Part shown: positions 15,404 through 22,830 of the stretch, piece by piece
Position numbering within the stretch: the stretch's first letter is position 1
Layout: every line of letters begins with the position of its first letter
NCBI GenBank assembly: GCA_903895725.1
Contig: CAITUV010000075.1
Coordinates: forward strand, 56,341 to 120,340
DNA from: an uncultured Myxococcales bacterium
GTDB taxonomy: Bacteria; Myxococcota_A; UBA9042; CAIXZC01
Reading direction: 5' to 3'
DNA length: 64,000 bases
Translations under genes and position numbers: made by a program
The notes under the pieces: generated by a model
Databases searched by the model: none
Told to the model about the DNA's origin: nothing
Seen by the model: only the letters and a program-made list of their open reading frames with translations

Positions 15404-17698
15404 CTACTTCCCCTCGATCCAGGCGGTTGCCCCCTGGTCCAGGGAATTCTCGATGATCGCCCGGAATCCGGCATAGTCCGGATGAATGCCGTCCGGGATG
15501 TGATCCACGGGGGACGGATACGTGAACCAGCCCCCCGGGAAGGGATCGTAGCCCGGTGCCGGTCCAGGCTTGGGAACGACTCCGGGGCCGTATGCTGGGA
15601 ACCCGAGCCCCGGGCACGGGAACGGGAAATGCGGATAGTCTCCAAACGTGTACTGCAGGATGCCAATGTTGTGCGCGTAGATCATCCCCGGCACGGAGGC
15701 GGCCACCTGGCGGCCTCGGGAGCAGAGGTCCACGAGCCCCAGGTTGAACTTCACCCGCTCGAACCCGGGGAAGCCGTTGCCCAGCGCCTCGATCATCTCG
15801 AAGTGCAGGTAGTCATAGCCGATCATCATGATCTTGATGTCCGGCTCCTTGGCCCGGACCATGGCCACGAACGTCGCCAGGTCCCACTGGATGAGCGTCA
15901 TGGTGATGAACCACTCGAGCCCCCCCATGAGCCCGAGGCCGCCCTTGGCCGCTCCGAGGTAGTCGTTCCCGGTGAGCGTGAAGAAGAGGATGTCGGCGTG
16001 AGGCTCCATGTCGATGCTCAGATAGAGCGCGTCCATCAGCGACGGGTTGGAGACCCAGTCCGCTACCCTGGACCCGGGCTTGGAGGTGAGCTCCCAGCTC
16101 ACCGTCACCTCCTCGTAGCCCCGCTCCGCCAGGGCATCCTTCAGCGGGAAGATGAGACCGGTGGACCAACTGTCGCCGGCCAGCACAACCCGATCCACGG
16201 CCAGGCACTCGGGGTTCTTCCCGGGGTTGCACTTGCCGCCGCCGCAGTAGTCCCCATCGGTGCACGGGTCGCTGTCGTCGCACGGGATGTCCAGCGGCGT
16301 GAACACGCACCCCGTCGCCGGGTCGCATGAATCTCCCGTGCATTCGTTGGAATCGCCGCAGATGATCGGCTGACCGATGCACTTGCCCATGGCACAGATG
16401 TCGTCCTTGGTGCACGCGCTCTGGTCGTCACACGGGGTGCCGGTCTGGGGCTGGTTCGAGCAGCCGACCAGCGGGTTGCAGGTATCGAGCGTGCACTGAT
16501 CGCCGTCGTCGCAGCTTACCGGCTTGCCCGGCTTACACACCCCCTGGTAGCACTTGTCGCTCGCGGTGCACGCGTTGCCGTCGTTGCATGGGAATCCGGG
16601 CGGCTGGGTGTGGATGCAGCCCCCCTCGAACGTGCACGAATCCAGGGTACACGGATTGCCGTCGTCGCAGCCAGCGCTCTGGCCCATGCAGAGGCCTTCC
16701 ACGCACAAGTCGTCCTCGGTGCACTCGTTGCCGTCGTTGCACGAGGCCCCGTCAGCGAAAGGATGCTGGCACCCGAGCGCGGGGTCGCACAGGTCCTTGG
16801 TGCACGGGTTGCCGTCGTTGCAGGCCTTGAGCGTTCCGGTGCAGGCTCCGGCTGCGCAATGATCGTCCGAGGTACACACCGACCCGTCGTCGCACGGCTG
16901 GCCGGTCAGCGGAGCAAACTGGCACCCGACCGCGGGGTCGCAGAGATCCTTGGTACACAGGTTGTCGTCCAGGCAGACGACCGGCTCACCGATGCAGGTT
17001 CCCGCATCACAGGCATCCCCGGCAGTGCAGGCATCCCCGTCGCTGCAGGCCTGGCCGGTACCCGGGGAGTGGGTGCAGCCTGCTGCCGGGTCGCACCCGT
17101 CCACGGTGCATTCGTCGCCGTCATCGCACACGACGGCCTGGCCGTAGCACTTGCCCGACAGGCACTGGTCCGTTTCGGTGCACGCGCTGCCGTCGTCGCA
17201 CGGTGCGCCGGTCAATGGAACGGGTGCACACCCCGTGTCGGGCTGACAGGCTACGGTTGTGCAGGGGTCGTCGTCCTCGGTGCACTCCACCGCGTTCCCG
17301 GTGCATTCGCCCGCTAGGCAGGCATCCTGCCCGGTGCAGGAGTTTCCGTCGTCGCAGGCCGTCCCGTCGTCCCGGTTGGGCGACTCGCACCGGCCTGCCA
17401 CGCAGGCCCACTGGCGGCAAGGTCCGAGAGTCGGGGCCCCGGTGGCGCATCCCTCGTCGGTAGTACACAGCTTTCCGTCGAACGAGAGGTCGCCGGCCGG
17501 CAGCTCATCCGCAAGGTCAACCCCTGGGAGGTCGCCCGCCCCTCCGTCCAGATCCGCGTTCGAGAGCCGCACATCGCCGGCCAGATCCTGCTCCCCGCTG
17601 GCCTCGACGATACCATCCGGAGCGCCCGTGCCCGTGCTGCCGCAAGCAGCAAGAAGGCAGAGCGTCCATCCTGCAAGCCTGTGCGACCAGGAGCTCAT
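15404..17698 (-). CDS. Cys-rich lipoprotein with C-terminal SGNH/GDSL hydrolase domain
   Basis: The 764-residue protein has a lipobox (LCLLAAC, Cys 19), a short acidic linker and then, from about residue 75 to 500, a long array of Cys-rich repeats built on CDDGxxCTxxDxCxxGxC and CDPxxGC. The C-terminus (about 505-764) is an SGNH hydrolase. Block I is VVLAGDSWSTG (Ser near 511), block III is TLTGNDYLG (near 577) and block V is DGIHPDYAGF (Asp and His near 736-739). Such enzymes hydrolyse esters, for example acetyl groups on polysaccharide or lipids, here displayed on the cell surface at the end of a disulfide-rich stalk. ATG 17698 was chosen because the signal peptide starts there; its ribosome site is weak. 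It lies 37 bases after the C25 peptidase gene and is probably cotranscribed. Confidence 0.85.
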   Translation of the reverse strand: MSSWSHRLAGWTLCLLAACGSTGTGAPDGIVEASGEQDLAGDVRLSNADLDGGAGDLPGVDLADELPAGDLSFDGKLCTTDEGCATGAPTLGPCRQWACVAGRCESPNRDDGTACDDGNSCTGQDACLAGECTGNAVECTEDDDPCTTVACQPDTGCAPVPLTGAPCDDGSACTETDQCLSGKCYGQAVVCDDGDECTVDGCDPAAGCTHSPGTGQACSDGDACTAGDACDAGTCIGEPVVCLDDNLCTKDLCDPAVGCQFAPLTGQPCDDGSVCTSDDHCAAGACTGTLKACNDGNPCTKDLCDPALGCQHPFADGASCNDGNECTEDDLCVEGLCMGQSAGCDDGNPCTLDSCTFEGGCIHTQPPGFPCNDGNACTASDKCYQGVCKPGKPVSCDDGDQCTLDTCNPLVGCSNQPQTGTPCDDQSACTKDDICAMGKCIGQPIICGDSNECTGDSCDPATGCVFTPLDIPCDDSDPCTDGDYCGGGKCNPGKNPECLAVDRVVLAGDSWSTGLIFPLKDALAERGYEEVTVSWELTSKPGSRVADWVSNPSLMDALYLSIDMEPHADILFFTLTGNDYLGAAKGGLGLMGGLEWFITMTLIQWDLATFVAMVRAKEPDIKIMMIGYDYLHFEMIEALGNGFPGFERVKFNLGLVDLCSRGRQVAASVPGMIYAHNIGILQYTFGDYPHFPFPCPGLGFPAYGPGVVPKPGPAPGYDPFPGGWFTYPSPVDHIPDGIHPDYAGFRAIIENSLDQGATAWIEGK

Positions 17699-17735
17699 GG
17701 GACGCCCCCGCCGATTGACCACTGCGCCGGGAGAC

Positions 17736-20315
17736 TCATGGGATGCTCCTTCCCGGCAGGTTGCCCCCTGTCCGGGACCGTGACGCCGCAACCCGATGGC
17801 CCGCAACCAGCACCAGCAGGAGCGCCACCATCCCAACCGATGCGGCGGACGTGGACCGCCCTTCCGTCACGGCGCACCCGGTCGTGGGCTTCGGCAGCGG
17901 CACGACGTCATCGACCGGGGAACTCACCTCGGACTGGAGATCTGCGGTCAGCTCTTCCTCGGCCTCGACCGGTGCCAGGCGACAGGTCCGTTCCAGGCAG
18001 GTCCCGCCAAAGCCGTTCAGCATGCAGTAGTCGCCGTCGGGAAGAGGGGCGTAGACGCATTCGCCCGCTACCGGGTCGCAGGTCCCACCCCAGCACGGGT
18101 TTTCGGACGCTGGACAGAGCAGCGGAGCGGTCACGCACTCGCCGGTCACGCAGTAGTCCGGACCGGTGCAAGGGTCGCCGTCGTCACAGGGCCCGAAGTC
18201 CTCGGTCGGCGTCGTCACGCATCCGGCCTCCGGGTCGCACTGGACCGTCACGCAGGGGCCGTCCTTTCCGTCCCCCTTGCACAGCAGGGGCTTCCCGGGA
18301 CGGCAGCGCTCTTCCAGGCAGCTCTCGGCTCCGTTGCACACGTTGCCGTCGTCGCAGTCGTCGTCCCCGTCGCAGCCGGGCATCTGGAGACTTGGATCGC
18401 CGTAAAGATTGAACTCGAGCCTCACCTTGAAAGTCCACGGCTGAACGCCCAACCCCAGAGTGCCCATGGCATAGTGGAATGCCTCCGCAATCGGCCGTTT
18501 CTCCACCGCCGCGGCGTGGGCGAAATAGACCCCCAGCGTGAACGCTCCGGGCGTGAACGGCGAGGGCACCCAGTCCTCATCCTGCCCCGGCTTGAGGCCC
18601 ATGGTGATGCGGCTCGATGCCACATTGGCGATGGACACGTGCTGGAGCAGGGTGTGCGTCAGGTTCCCGTGCTCTTCCGGGCACGCGGTCAGACAGGACC
18701 CCTGGAACACGATGGGCGGGTAGTCATCGGTCGCGGCCTTGTGGAACAGCGTGTTGATGAATGCCGGCTCGTCGGTCTCCCCCTGCTGCGGCAGGCCGTC
18801 CTGGTTGGCGTCGACATGCCAGACGTCTCGGCAGGCGAGGTCGAAGTTGCCGTGAGCGGACCACACCACCGCACCGTAGCCCTTGTTCCAGTAGTCGGGC
18901 ATCTTGGTCTCGTCGAGAAAGTCCTGGCCGGGCCAGCTGGACGTGAGGTTGCCGGCCCACTCGCCCAGCACCGTGTAGCCTACGCCGTAGACGGACAACG
19001 ACTTCTGGACCAGGAACTTGGAGACGAGACTCCCGTCCACGTACCCGCCGTCCGGGAAGGTGATCATGGGGCTGGGAAGCAGGACGCGGTTGTGCCACGG
19101 CTCGGGGGCCATCTGCTCATAGGCCATCGTCCGCTCCAGGATCCCGTCGCCGTAGTAGGGCTGCTTGCCGAAGTGCGGAATCCGGCCCACGAGAAGCTCG
19201 GGTGCCAGATCCACGCCGTCCAGACGCCCCCCTCCGTCCCGGCCGGAGCCCGGCTCATCCCCGCCGTCCTGAGGTTGCTCCGGGATCTCCATGTAGTCCT
19301 CGAGCTCGCAGGCCATTTCATCGCCGTCCGGGTTCCAGTTCCCGGTCAGGTCCGCAAAGTACATGTCGGTCGCGACGTGGGGGTAGTCGAGGACCTCCTC
19401 ATATCCGAACGACGGATAGCACAGCTTCATCGGAATCCCGAGCGGGTCATGCGGGTCCGGAGACCCCAGCAGCAGCAGGTACTTGAACCCCTGCTCCTGG
19501 TAGTGCTTCTGCAGCCAGGCCCGCAGGATGTCCGGCTGCTCCTCGGGGACGGGCTCGACGGCCTCCATCTCGGCATCGATCTCCTCGAGCGTCTCGACGA
19601 GCGGCGAGAACCCCTGCGCTTTCTTGAACTCGACGAACGGCCCGAGCATCTTGCTAGTCGAAGCGAACTGCTCCCGCGTCACGATCAGGTAGTCGGCCCC
19701 CCCCTCGCCCCGGGTCGTGGGCTCGTACCATTTCGGGAGATCGCCGGCGTTGACGGCCAGACGGGACAGCCGATCGGGAAGGAAATGCCCTCGGGCGGGG
19801 GGCAGGGACCCGTCGCGGTCGACCTGGACGCGAAGGTCGAACCGGCTGCAGCGCTCCCACCCGGAGACGCTCTGCCGCCAAGTCGGAACGAGAATCGGGA
19901 GCAGCACGGCGTCCCCTTCGTGGAGGAGGGGGGACGCAAGGAAGGACGGAGGCTGCGGACCGATGTCTCCGCCCGGCGGCAAGGCCGTCTCGAGCGGCGA
20001 GCCGTCGTACAGCGAGACCAGCTCACCGCCGTCACCCGCCGGCAGACTGGCCGGGACACACTCCGATGCCTCCACCGATACCATGGGGCGGCCGGACACG
20101 TCGGGCGGAACCAGGACGAGCAGTGCATAGCCCTCGCCAGCACCCAGGGCTGCGGGAAGGTGGTGCAGCCGGTTCCAGACTGCTGTCGGCGGTGACTCGC
20201 CGGACTTGGCGGAGGCCAGGTCGAGCCGGACTACGATCTCCTCCGCCCGGGCGTTCGAGCCGGTCCCCGGGAGCAGAGCACTCAGCAGCACAGCGACCGA
20301 CAACAGCGCCCGCAT
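17736..20315 (-). CDS. Gingipain-like (C25) cysteine peptidase with Cys-rich and MYXO-CTERM-like tail
   Basis: The 859-residue exported protein has a signal peptide (VAVLLSALLPGTGSNARA). The catalytic region resembles peptidase family C25: ADYLIVTREQFAST opens it, YLLLLGSPDPHDPLGIP follows, then VVWSAHGNFD with the His near 487 and IVFQGSCLTACPEEHGN with the nucleophile Cys near 536. From about residue 660 there are two or three CDDGxxC-type repeats like those of the neighbouring lipoprotein. The end is TGCAVTEG (near 811), a hydrophobic helix (GMVALLLVLVAGH) and Arg-rich residues, matching the MYXO-CTERM plan for sorting to the cell surface. An acidic insertion (EQPQDGGDEPGSGRDGGGR) lies in the catalytic region. 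It heads a unit with the SGNH lipoprotein. Confidence 0.85.
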   Translation of the reverse strand: MRALLSVAVLLSALLPGTGSNARAEEIVVRLDLASAKSGESPPTAVWNRLHHLPAALGAGEGYALLVLVPPDVSGRPMVSVEASECVPASLPAGDGGELVSLYDGSPLETALPPGGDIGPQPPSFLASPLLHEGDAVLLPILVPTWRQSVSGWERCSRFDLRVQVDRDGSLPPARGHFLPDRLSRLAVNAGDLPKWYEPTTRGEGGADYLIVTREQFASTSKMLGPFVEFKKAQGFSPLVETLEEIDAEMEAVEPVPEEQPDILRAWLQKHYQEQGFKYLLLLGSPDPHDPLGIPMKLCYPSFGYEEVLDYPHVATDMYFADLTGNWNPDGDEMACELEDYMEIPEQPQDGGDEPGSGRDGGGRLDGVDLAPELLVGRIPHFGKQPYYGDGILERTMAYEQMAPEPWHNRVLLPSPMITFPDGGYVDGSLVSKFLVQKSLSVYGVGYTVLGEWAGNLTSSWPGQDFLDETKMPDYWNKGYGAVVWSAHGNFDLACRDVWHVDANQDGLPQQGETDEPAFINTLFHKAATDDYPPIVFQGSCLTACPEEHGNLTHTLLQHVSIANVASSRITMGLKPGQDEDWVPSPFTPGAFTLGVYFAHAAAVEKRPIAEAFHYAMGTLGLGVQPWTFKVRLEFNLYGDPSLQMPGCDGDDDCDDGNVCNGAESCLEERCRPGKPLLCKGDGKDGPCVTVQCDPEAGCVTTPTEDFGPCDDGDPCTGPDYCVTGECVTAPLLCPASENPCWGGTCDPVAGECVYAPLPDGDYCMLNGFGGTCLERTCRLAPVEAEEELTADLQSEVSSPVDDVVPLPKPTTGCAVTEGRSTSAASVGMVALLLVLVAGHRVAASRSRTGGNLPGRSIP

Positions 20316-20385
20316 CAGGCCACCTCCGATGCGCCGGAGTGTACCACCGAGGCCGAGGAGTTGCCAGTGAGGAGGGGGGAGTTGC

Positions 20386-20841
20386 CTACTCCTCGTCCGG
20401 AGGCCGTTCCCCGTAGCCGAGCTTGGCTGCGATGAAATGGTCAGCCCCGGCCAGGTCGAAATCGGAGATCCGCTTGGGCTCGGCCCAGGCGAGCTCGGAG
20501 TGAACGGTGGGATTGAACTTGCCGGTCCATCGGTACACGGCGAACGCGATCAGGCGGATGCTGAAGGTCGGATACTGGTGGACGGTCTCGGCAAGCTGCT
20601 CCGCAATCTCGGCCTGGATGTGGAATTCCTCGAACAACTCCCGAGCGAGGGCCTGGGGCGGAGTCTCCCCCGGCTCGACCTTTCCGCCCGGGAACTCCCA
20701 CTTGCCGGCATGGCGCTGTCCCGGGCCCCGGCGGGCGACCAGGATGCGGCCATCCCAGTGCATCACTGCGGCCACGACCGTGATCGGCGTTCTGCCCGGT
20801 CCCACGACGTCCGTCATTGTGTCCTTCCCCTTCCGGTCCAT
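20386..20841 (-). CDS. NUDIX hydrolase (MutT-like)
   Basis: A 151-residue NUDIX protein. The Nudix box reads GKVEPGETPPQALARELFEEF, followed by HI, with the metal-binding RELFEE intact; His replaces the Gly near its end. ITVVAAVMHWDGRILVARR and KWEFPGG at the front are as in MutT, and a Trp/Glu-rich VHSELAWAEPKRI lies near the C-terminus as in 8-oxo-dGTP diphosphatases. I chose ATG 20841, with GGAGG a few bases upstream; ATG 20817 is possible. A good promoter lies just upstream. Oxidised nucleotide clean-up is likely, but NUDIX substrates vary. Confidence 0.88.
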   Translation of the reverse strand: MDRKGKDTMTDVVGPGRTPITVVAAVMHWDGRILVARRGPGQRHAGKWEFPGGKVEPGETPPQALARELFEEFHIQAEIAEQLAETVHQYPTFSIRLIAFAVYRWTGKFNPTVHSELAWAEPKRISDFDLAGADHFIAAKLGYGERPPDEE

Positions 20842-20878
20842 CCCCTCCTCCCGACTGCCCACCATGGCGGAGGCACAC

Positions 20879-20907
20879 AGTATAGCGCGTTGAGCTCAGT
20901 CCGCCAA
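20879..20907 (-). promoter_or_regulatory. Putative sigma70-type promoter of the NUDIX gene
   Basis: TTGGCG (20902-20907, minus strand), a 17-base spacer and TATACT (20879-20884) lie about 38 bases before the ATG at 20841. The intergenic gap 20842-21018 is locally AT-rich and also drives the divergent lipoprotein gene; TTAACA at 20909 with TATACC at 20934 may serve that side, but the 19-base spacing is long. Confidence 0.6.
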
Positions 20908-21018
20908 CTTAACAATTTTTACCCGCGCGGGGCTATACCTGGAGCCGACATTCTGGTATCCTGCCCGGGCAAACCGGCTGCCCCGGGATCGGATGCGGAG
21001 CTCCGGGGGGGAGGATCG

Positions 21019-22107
21019 ATGAGAAAGAGCCTGGTCGTGGCAATCGCTTTGCTGGCCTCAGTCGCCTGCTCGAACGGAGGGAAGACCCCGGTGGATGCCG
21101 CTGGGCAGGATACGGTCGGCGGAGACGTCCGTCTTCCGAGCGGGGATTTCGTCCCTGGAACCGACAACCGGGTCGAGGAGGTCGCGGATGCTCCCTCCGG
21201 CCCCGAGATCACCCTTCCCCCCGGCTATCTCGAGTTCTGTCTTTCCGATGCCGACTGCGCCGCCTGGGACCTCAAGTGCTTCTTCTCCAAGCCGGCCGAC
21301 CCGGATGCCATCTGCTCCATCGAATGCGCCACGAGCGACGACTGCCCCGAGCCGATGGTCTGCAAGCGCAAGGGGGACTTCAAGGCCTGCATGCTGGCCG
21401 GCTACTGCGACGGCTGCGACAACGACGGCCAGTGCGGTGAGAACGGCAAGTGCATCGCGGACGAGAACGGCGTGAAGTTCTGCTCCCACACCTGCAAGAA
21501 GGACGATGCCGAATCGTGCGGCGGTGCCAACTTCTGCAAGAAGGTCGGCCTGGGAATGGAGGACTACTACTGCTACCCGATGTTCGGTACCTGCAAGGGG
21601 GACGGAACCCACTGCACCCCCTGCCAGAACGACGGCGATTGCCTCAAGGGGCATGAGTGCCATGAGAATGCAACTACCCACGAGATGTACTGCGCCAAGG
21701 TCTGCCAGACCAAGGTCGACTGCCCCAAGGGCTTTGGCTGCTACGAGGTCAGTGGCGAGGAGCTTCCCGTCTGCACGCTCGAGGTGAACGACACCCCGAT
21801 CGAGACTTGCTATAAGAACAACAAGGGATTCTGTGAACCATGCATGCTTAACTATGAATGCGAGAGCGGAATATGTTACACATATTCAGTTGCTAACAAG
21901 TATTTCTGCTCTTTCCCTTGCGACAAACAAAAGTACACCTCGGGCTGTCCGTCCGGGCTGTTCTGCGCACCGAATCACAACACCGAGTCGCCGGGCGATG
22001 TCTGCATCCCCCCGACCGCGTTCGGTTGTCAGGGCTTCCTCAACTGCGTGGGGGTCGATTGCCCCAAGGGGGAGAAGTGCGTAGACGGTTTCTGCGAGCC
22101 CAAGTAG
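21019..22107 (+). CDS. Cys-rich lipoprotein
   Basis: This 362-residue predicted lipoprotein has the lipobox SVAC at Cys 17 and a Shine-Dalgarno GGAGG before ATG 21019. After a Pro/Asp-rich linker, residues about 60-362 hold repeated Cys units of the form CxxDxDCxxG-x-CxxxxxC-xxxC, for example SDADCAAWDLKC, TSDDCPEPMVC and NDGDCLKGHEC. These resemble the disulfide-rich modules of the metalloprotease at 22827. No enzyme motif is present. Bases about 21808-21938 are much poorer in G+C than the rest and use AT-ending codons (AACAAC, AATATA, TATTTC), a possible sign of recombination within the gene. Function is unknown; a surface adhesion or stalk role is a guess. Confidence 0.8.
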   Translation: MRKSLVVAIALLASVACSNGGKTPVDAAGQDTVGGDVRLPSGDFVPGTDNRVEEVADAPSGPEITLPPGYLEFCLSDADCAAWDLKCFFSKPADPDAICSIECATSDDCPEPMVCKRKGDFKACMLAGYCDGCDNDGQCGENGKCIADENGVKFCSHTCKKDDAESCGGANFCKKVGLGMEDYYCYPMFGTCKGDGTHCTPCQNDGDCLKGHECHENATTHEMYCAKVCQTKVDCPKGFGCYEVSGEELPVCTLEVNDTPIETCYKNNKGFCEPCMLNYECESGICYTYSVANKYFCSFPCDKQKYTSGCPSGLFCAPNHNTESPGDVCIPPTAFGCQGFLNCVGVDCPKGEKCVDGFCEPK

Positions 22108-22144
22108 GCTTCTCGTGCCCTTCCGGCGCCCTCCGTCCTGTGTC

Positions 22145-22240
22145 GGGGTCGGCATCGGCATCGGCATCGGCATCGCTGTCGGCATCGGCATCGGGGTCGG
22201 CATCGGCATCGGAGTCGCAATCGTAATCGCAATCGCAATC
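22145..22240. repeat. Hexanucleotide microsatellite (GGCATC)n with decay
   Basis: About fifteen 6-base units run head to tail, mostly GGCATC at first, then GTCGCAATC-like variants toward the end. It fills the gap between the Cys-rich lipoprotein stop and the next ATG at 22261. Nothing in it looks coding. Confidence 0.9.
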
Positions 22241-22260
22241 GTCCTTCTCGGAGGCACCTC

Positions 22261-22830
22261 ATGCGAGCAGTCGGTCTGGTGATTGTGTTGGCGGTCCTGG
22301 CAGCGTCTTCCCTTCCCTCCCAGGCCTCGGCAATCCGTTCCTTCACGTTGCAGGAGCTCTTCGCCGAGGCCCATCTCGTGGTGGTGGGGGATCTTACCTC
22401 CCGAACCTCGTTCTGGAATGATGCCCACGACACGATCTACACGGAATACACCGTGCGCCCCGAGCGGGTCGTCAAGGGCAAGGCCCCGGCCGAGTTGCGT
22501 CTGCGGCTGATGGGCGGAAGCCTGGATGGGAAGACACTCACGGTACCGGGCAACGCACGGGTCGAGGAGGGAGAGCGGGTTCTCCTGGTGCTTCGGGACC
22601 AGGGGACCTACCAGACGTTGGTGGGCATGTCCCAGGGCAAGTGGAGCGTGCGCCGGGTGAACGGAGAGGATCGTGCCTGGCGAGGAGGCCGTCTGTCACC
22701 GGTCGAGCCCGTCCGGGACGGCGAAGTGCGGCTGGACGATCTCCTGGACGAGATGCAGGGTCCGCCCGTCCCCAAGGTCCCCTCAATGACTTCGATGCAA
22801 CCCGGTATCGATGAAGGGGGGCAGCCATGA
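22261..22830 (+). CDS. Small exported protein coupled to the matrixin gene
   Basis: The 189-residue protein has a signal peptide ending near QASA (residue 23), followed by RSFTLQELFAEAHLVVVGDL, a beta-rich core with YTVRPERVVKGKAPAELRLR, and EGERVLLVLRDQG. This pattern (a VVVG strand, then a V-x-E-V-K-G motif and a L-L-F/L strand) recurs in small exported proteins found before metalloproteases, but I cannot name a function. SD GGAGG is present. Its stop overlaps the metalloprotease start by 4 bases (ATGA), so the two are translationally coupled; an accessory or inhibitor role for the protease is a reasonable guess. Confidence 0.65.
   Translation: MRAVGLVIVLAVLAASSLPSQASAIRSFTLQELFAEAHLVVVGDLTSRTSFWNDAHDTIYTEYTVRPERVVKGKAPAELRLRLMGGSLDGKTLTVPGNARVEEGERVLLVLRDQGTYQTLVGMSQGKWSVRRVNGEDRAWRGGRLSPVEPVRDGEVRLDDLLDEMQGPPVPKVPSMTSMQPGIDEGGQP

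Noticed and set aside
17796..20195. Long plus-strand open frame opposite the C25 peptidase
   Set aside because: It has no ribosome site, no signal peptide and no recognisable motif. The minus-strand frame has the catalytic and tail motifs.
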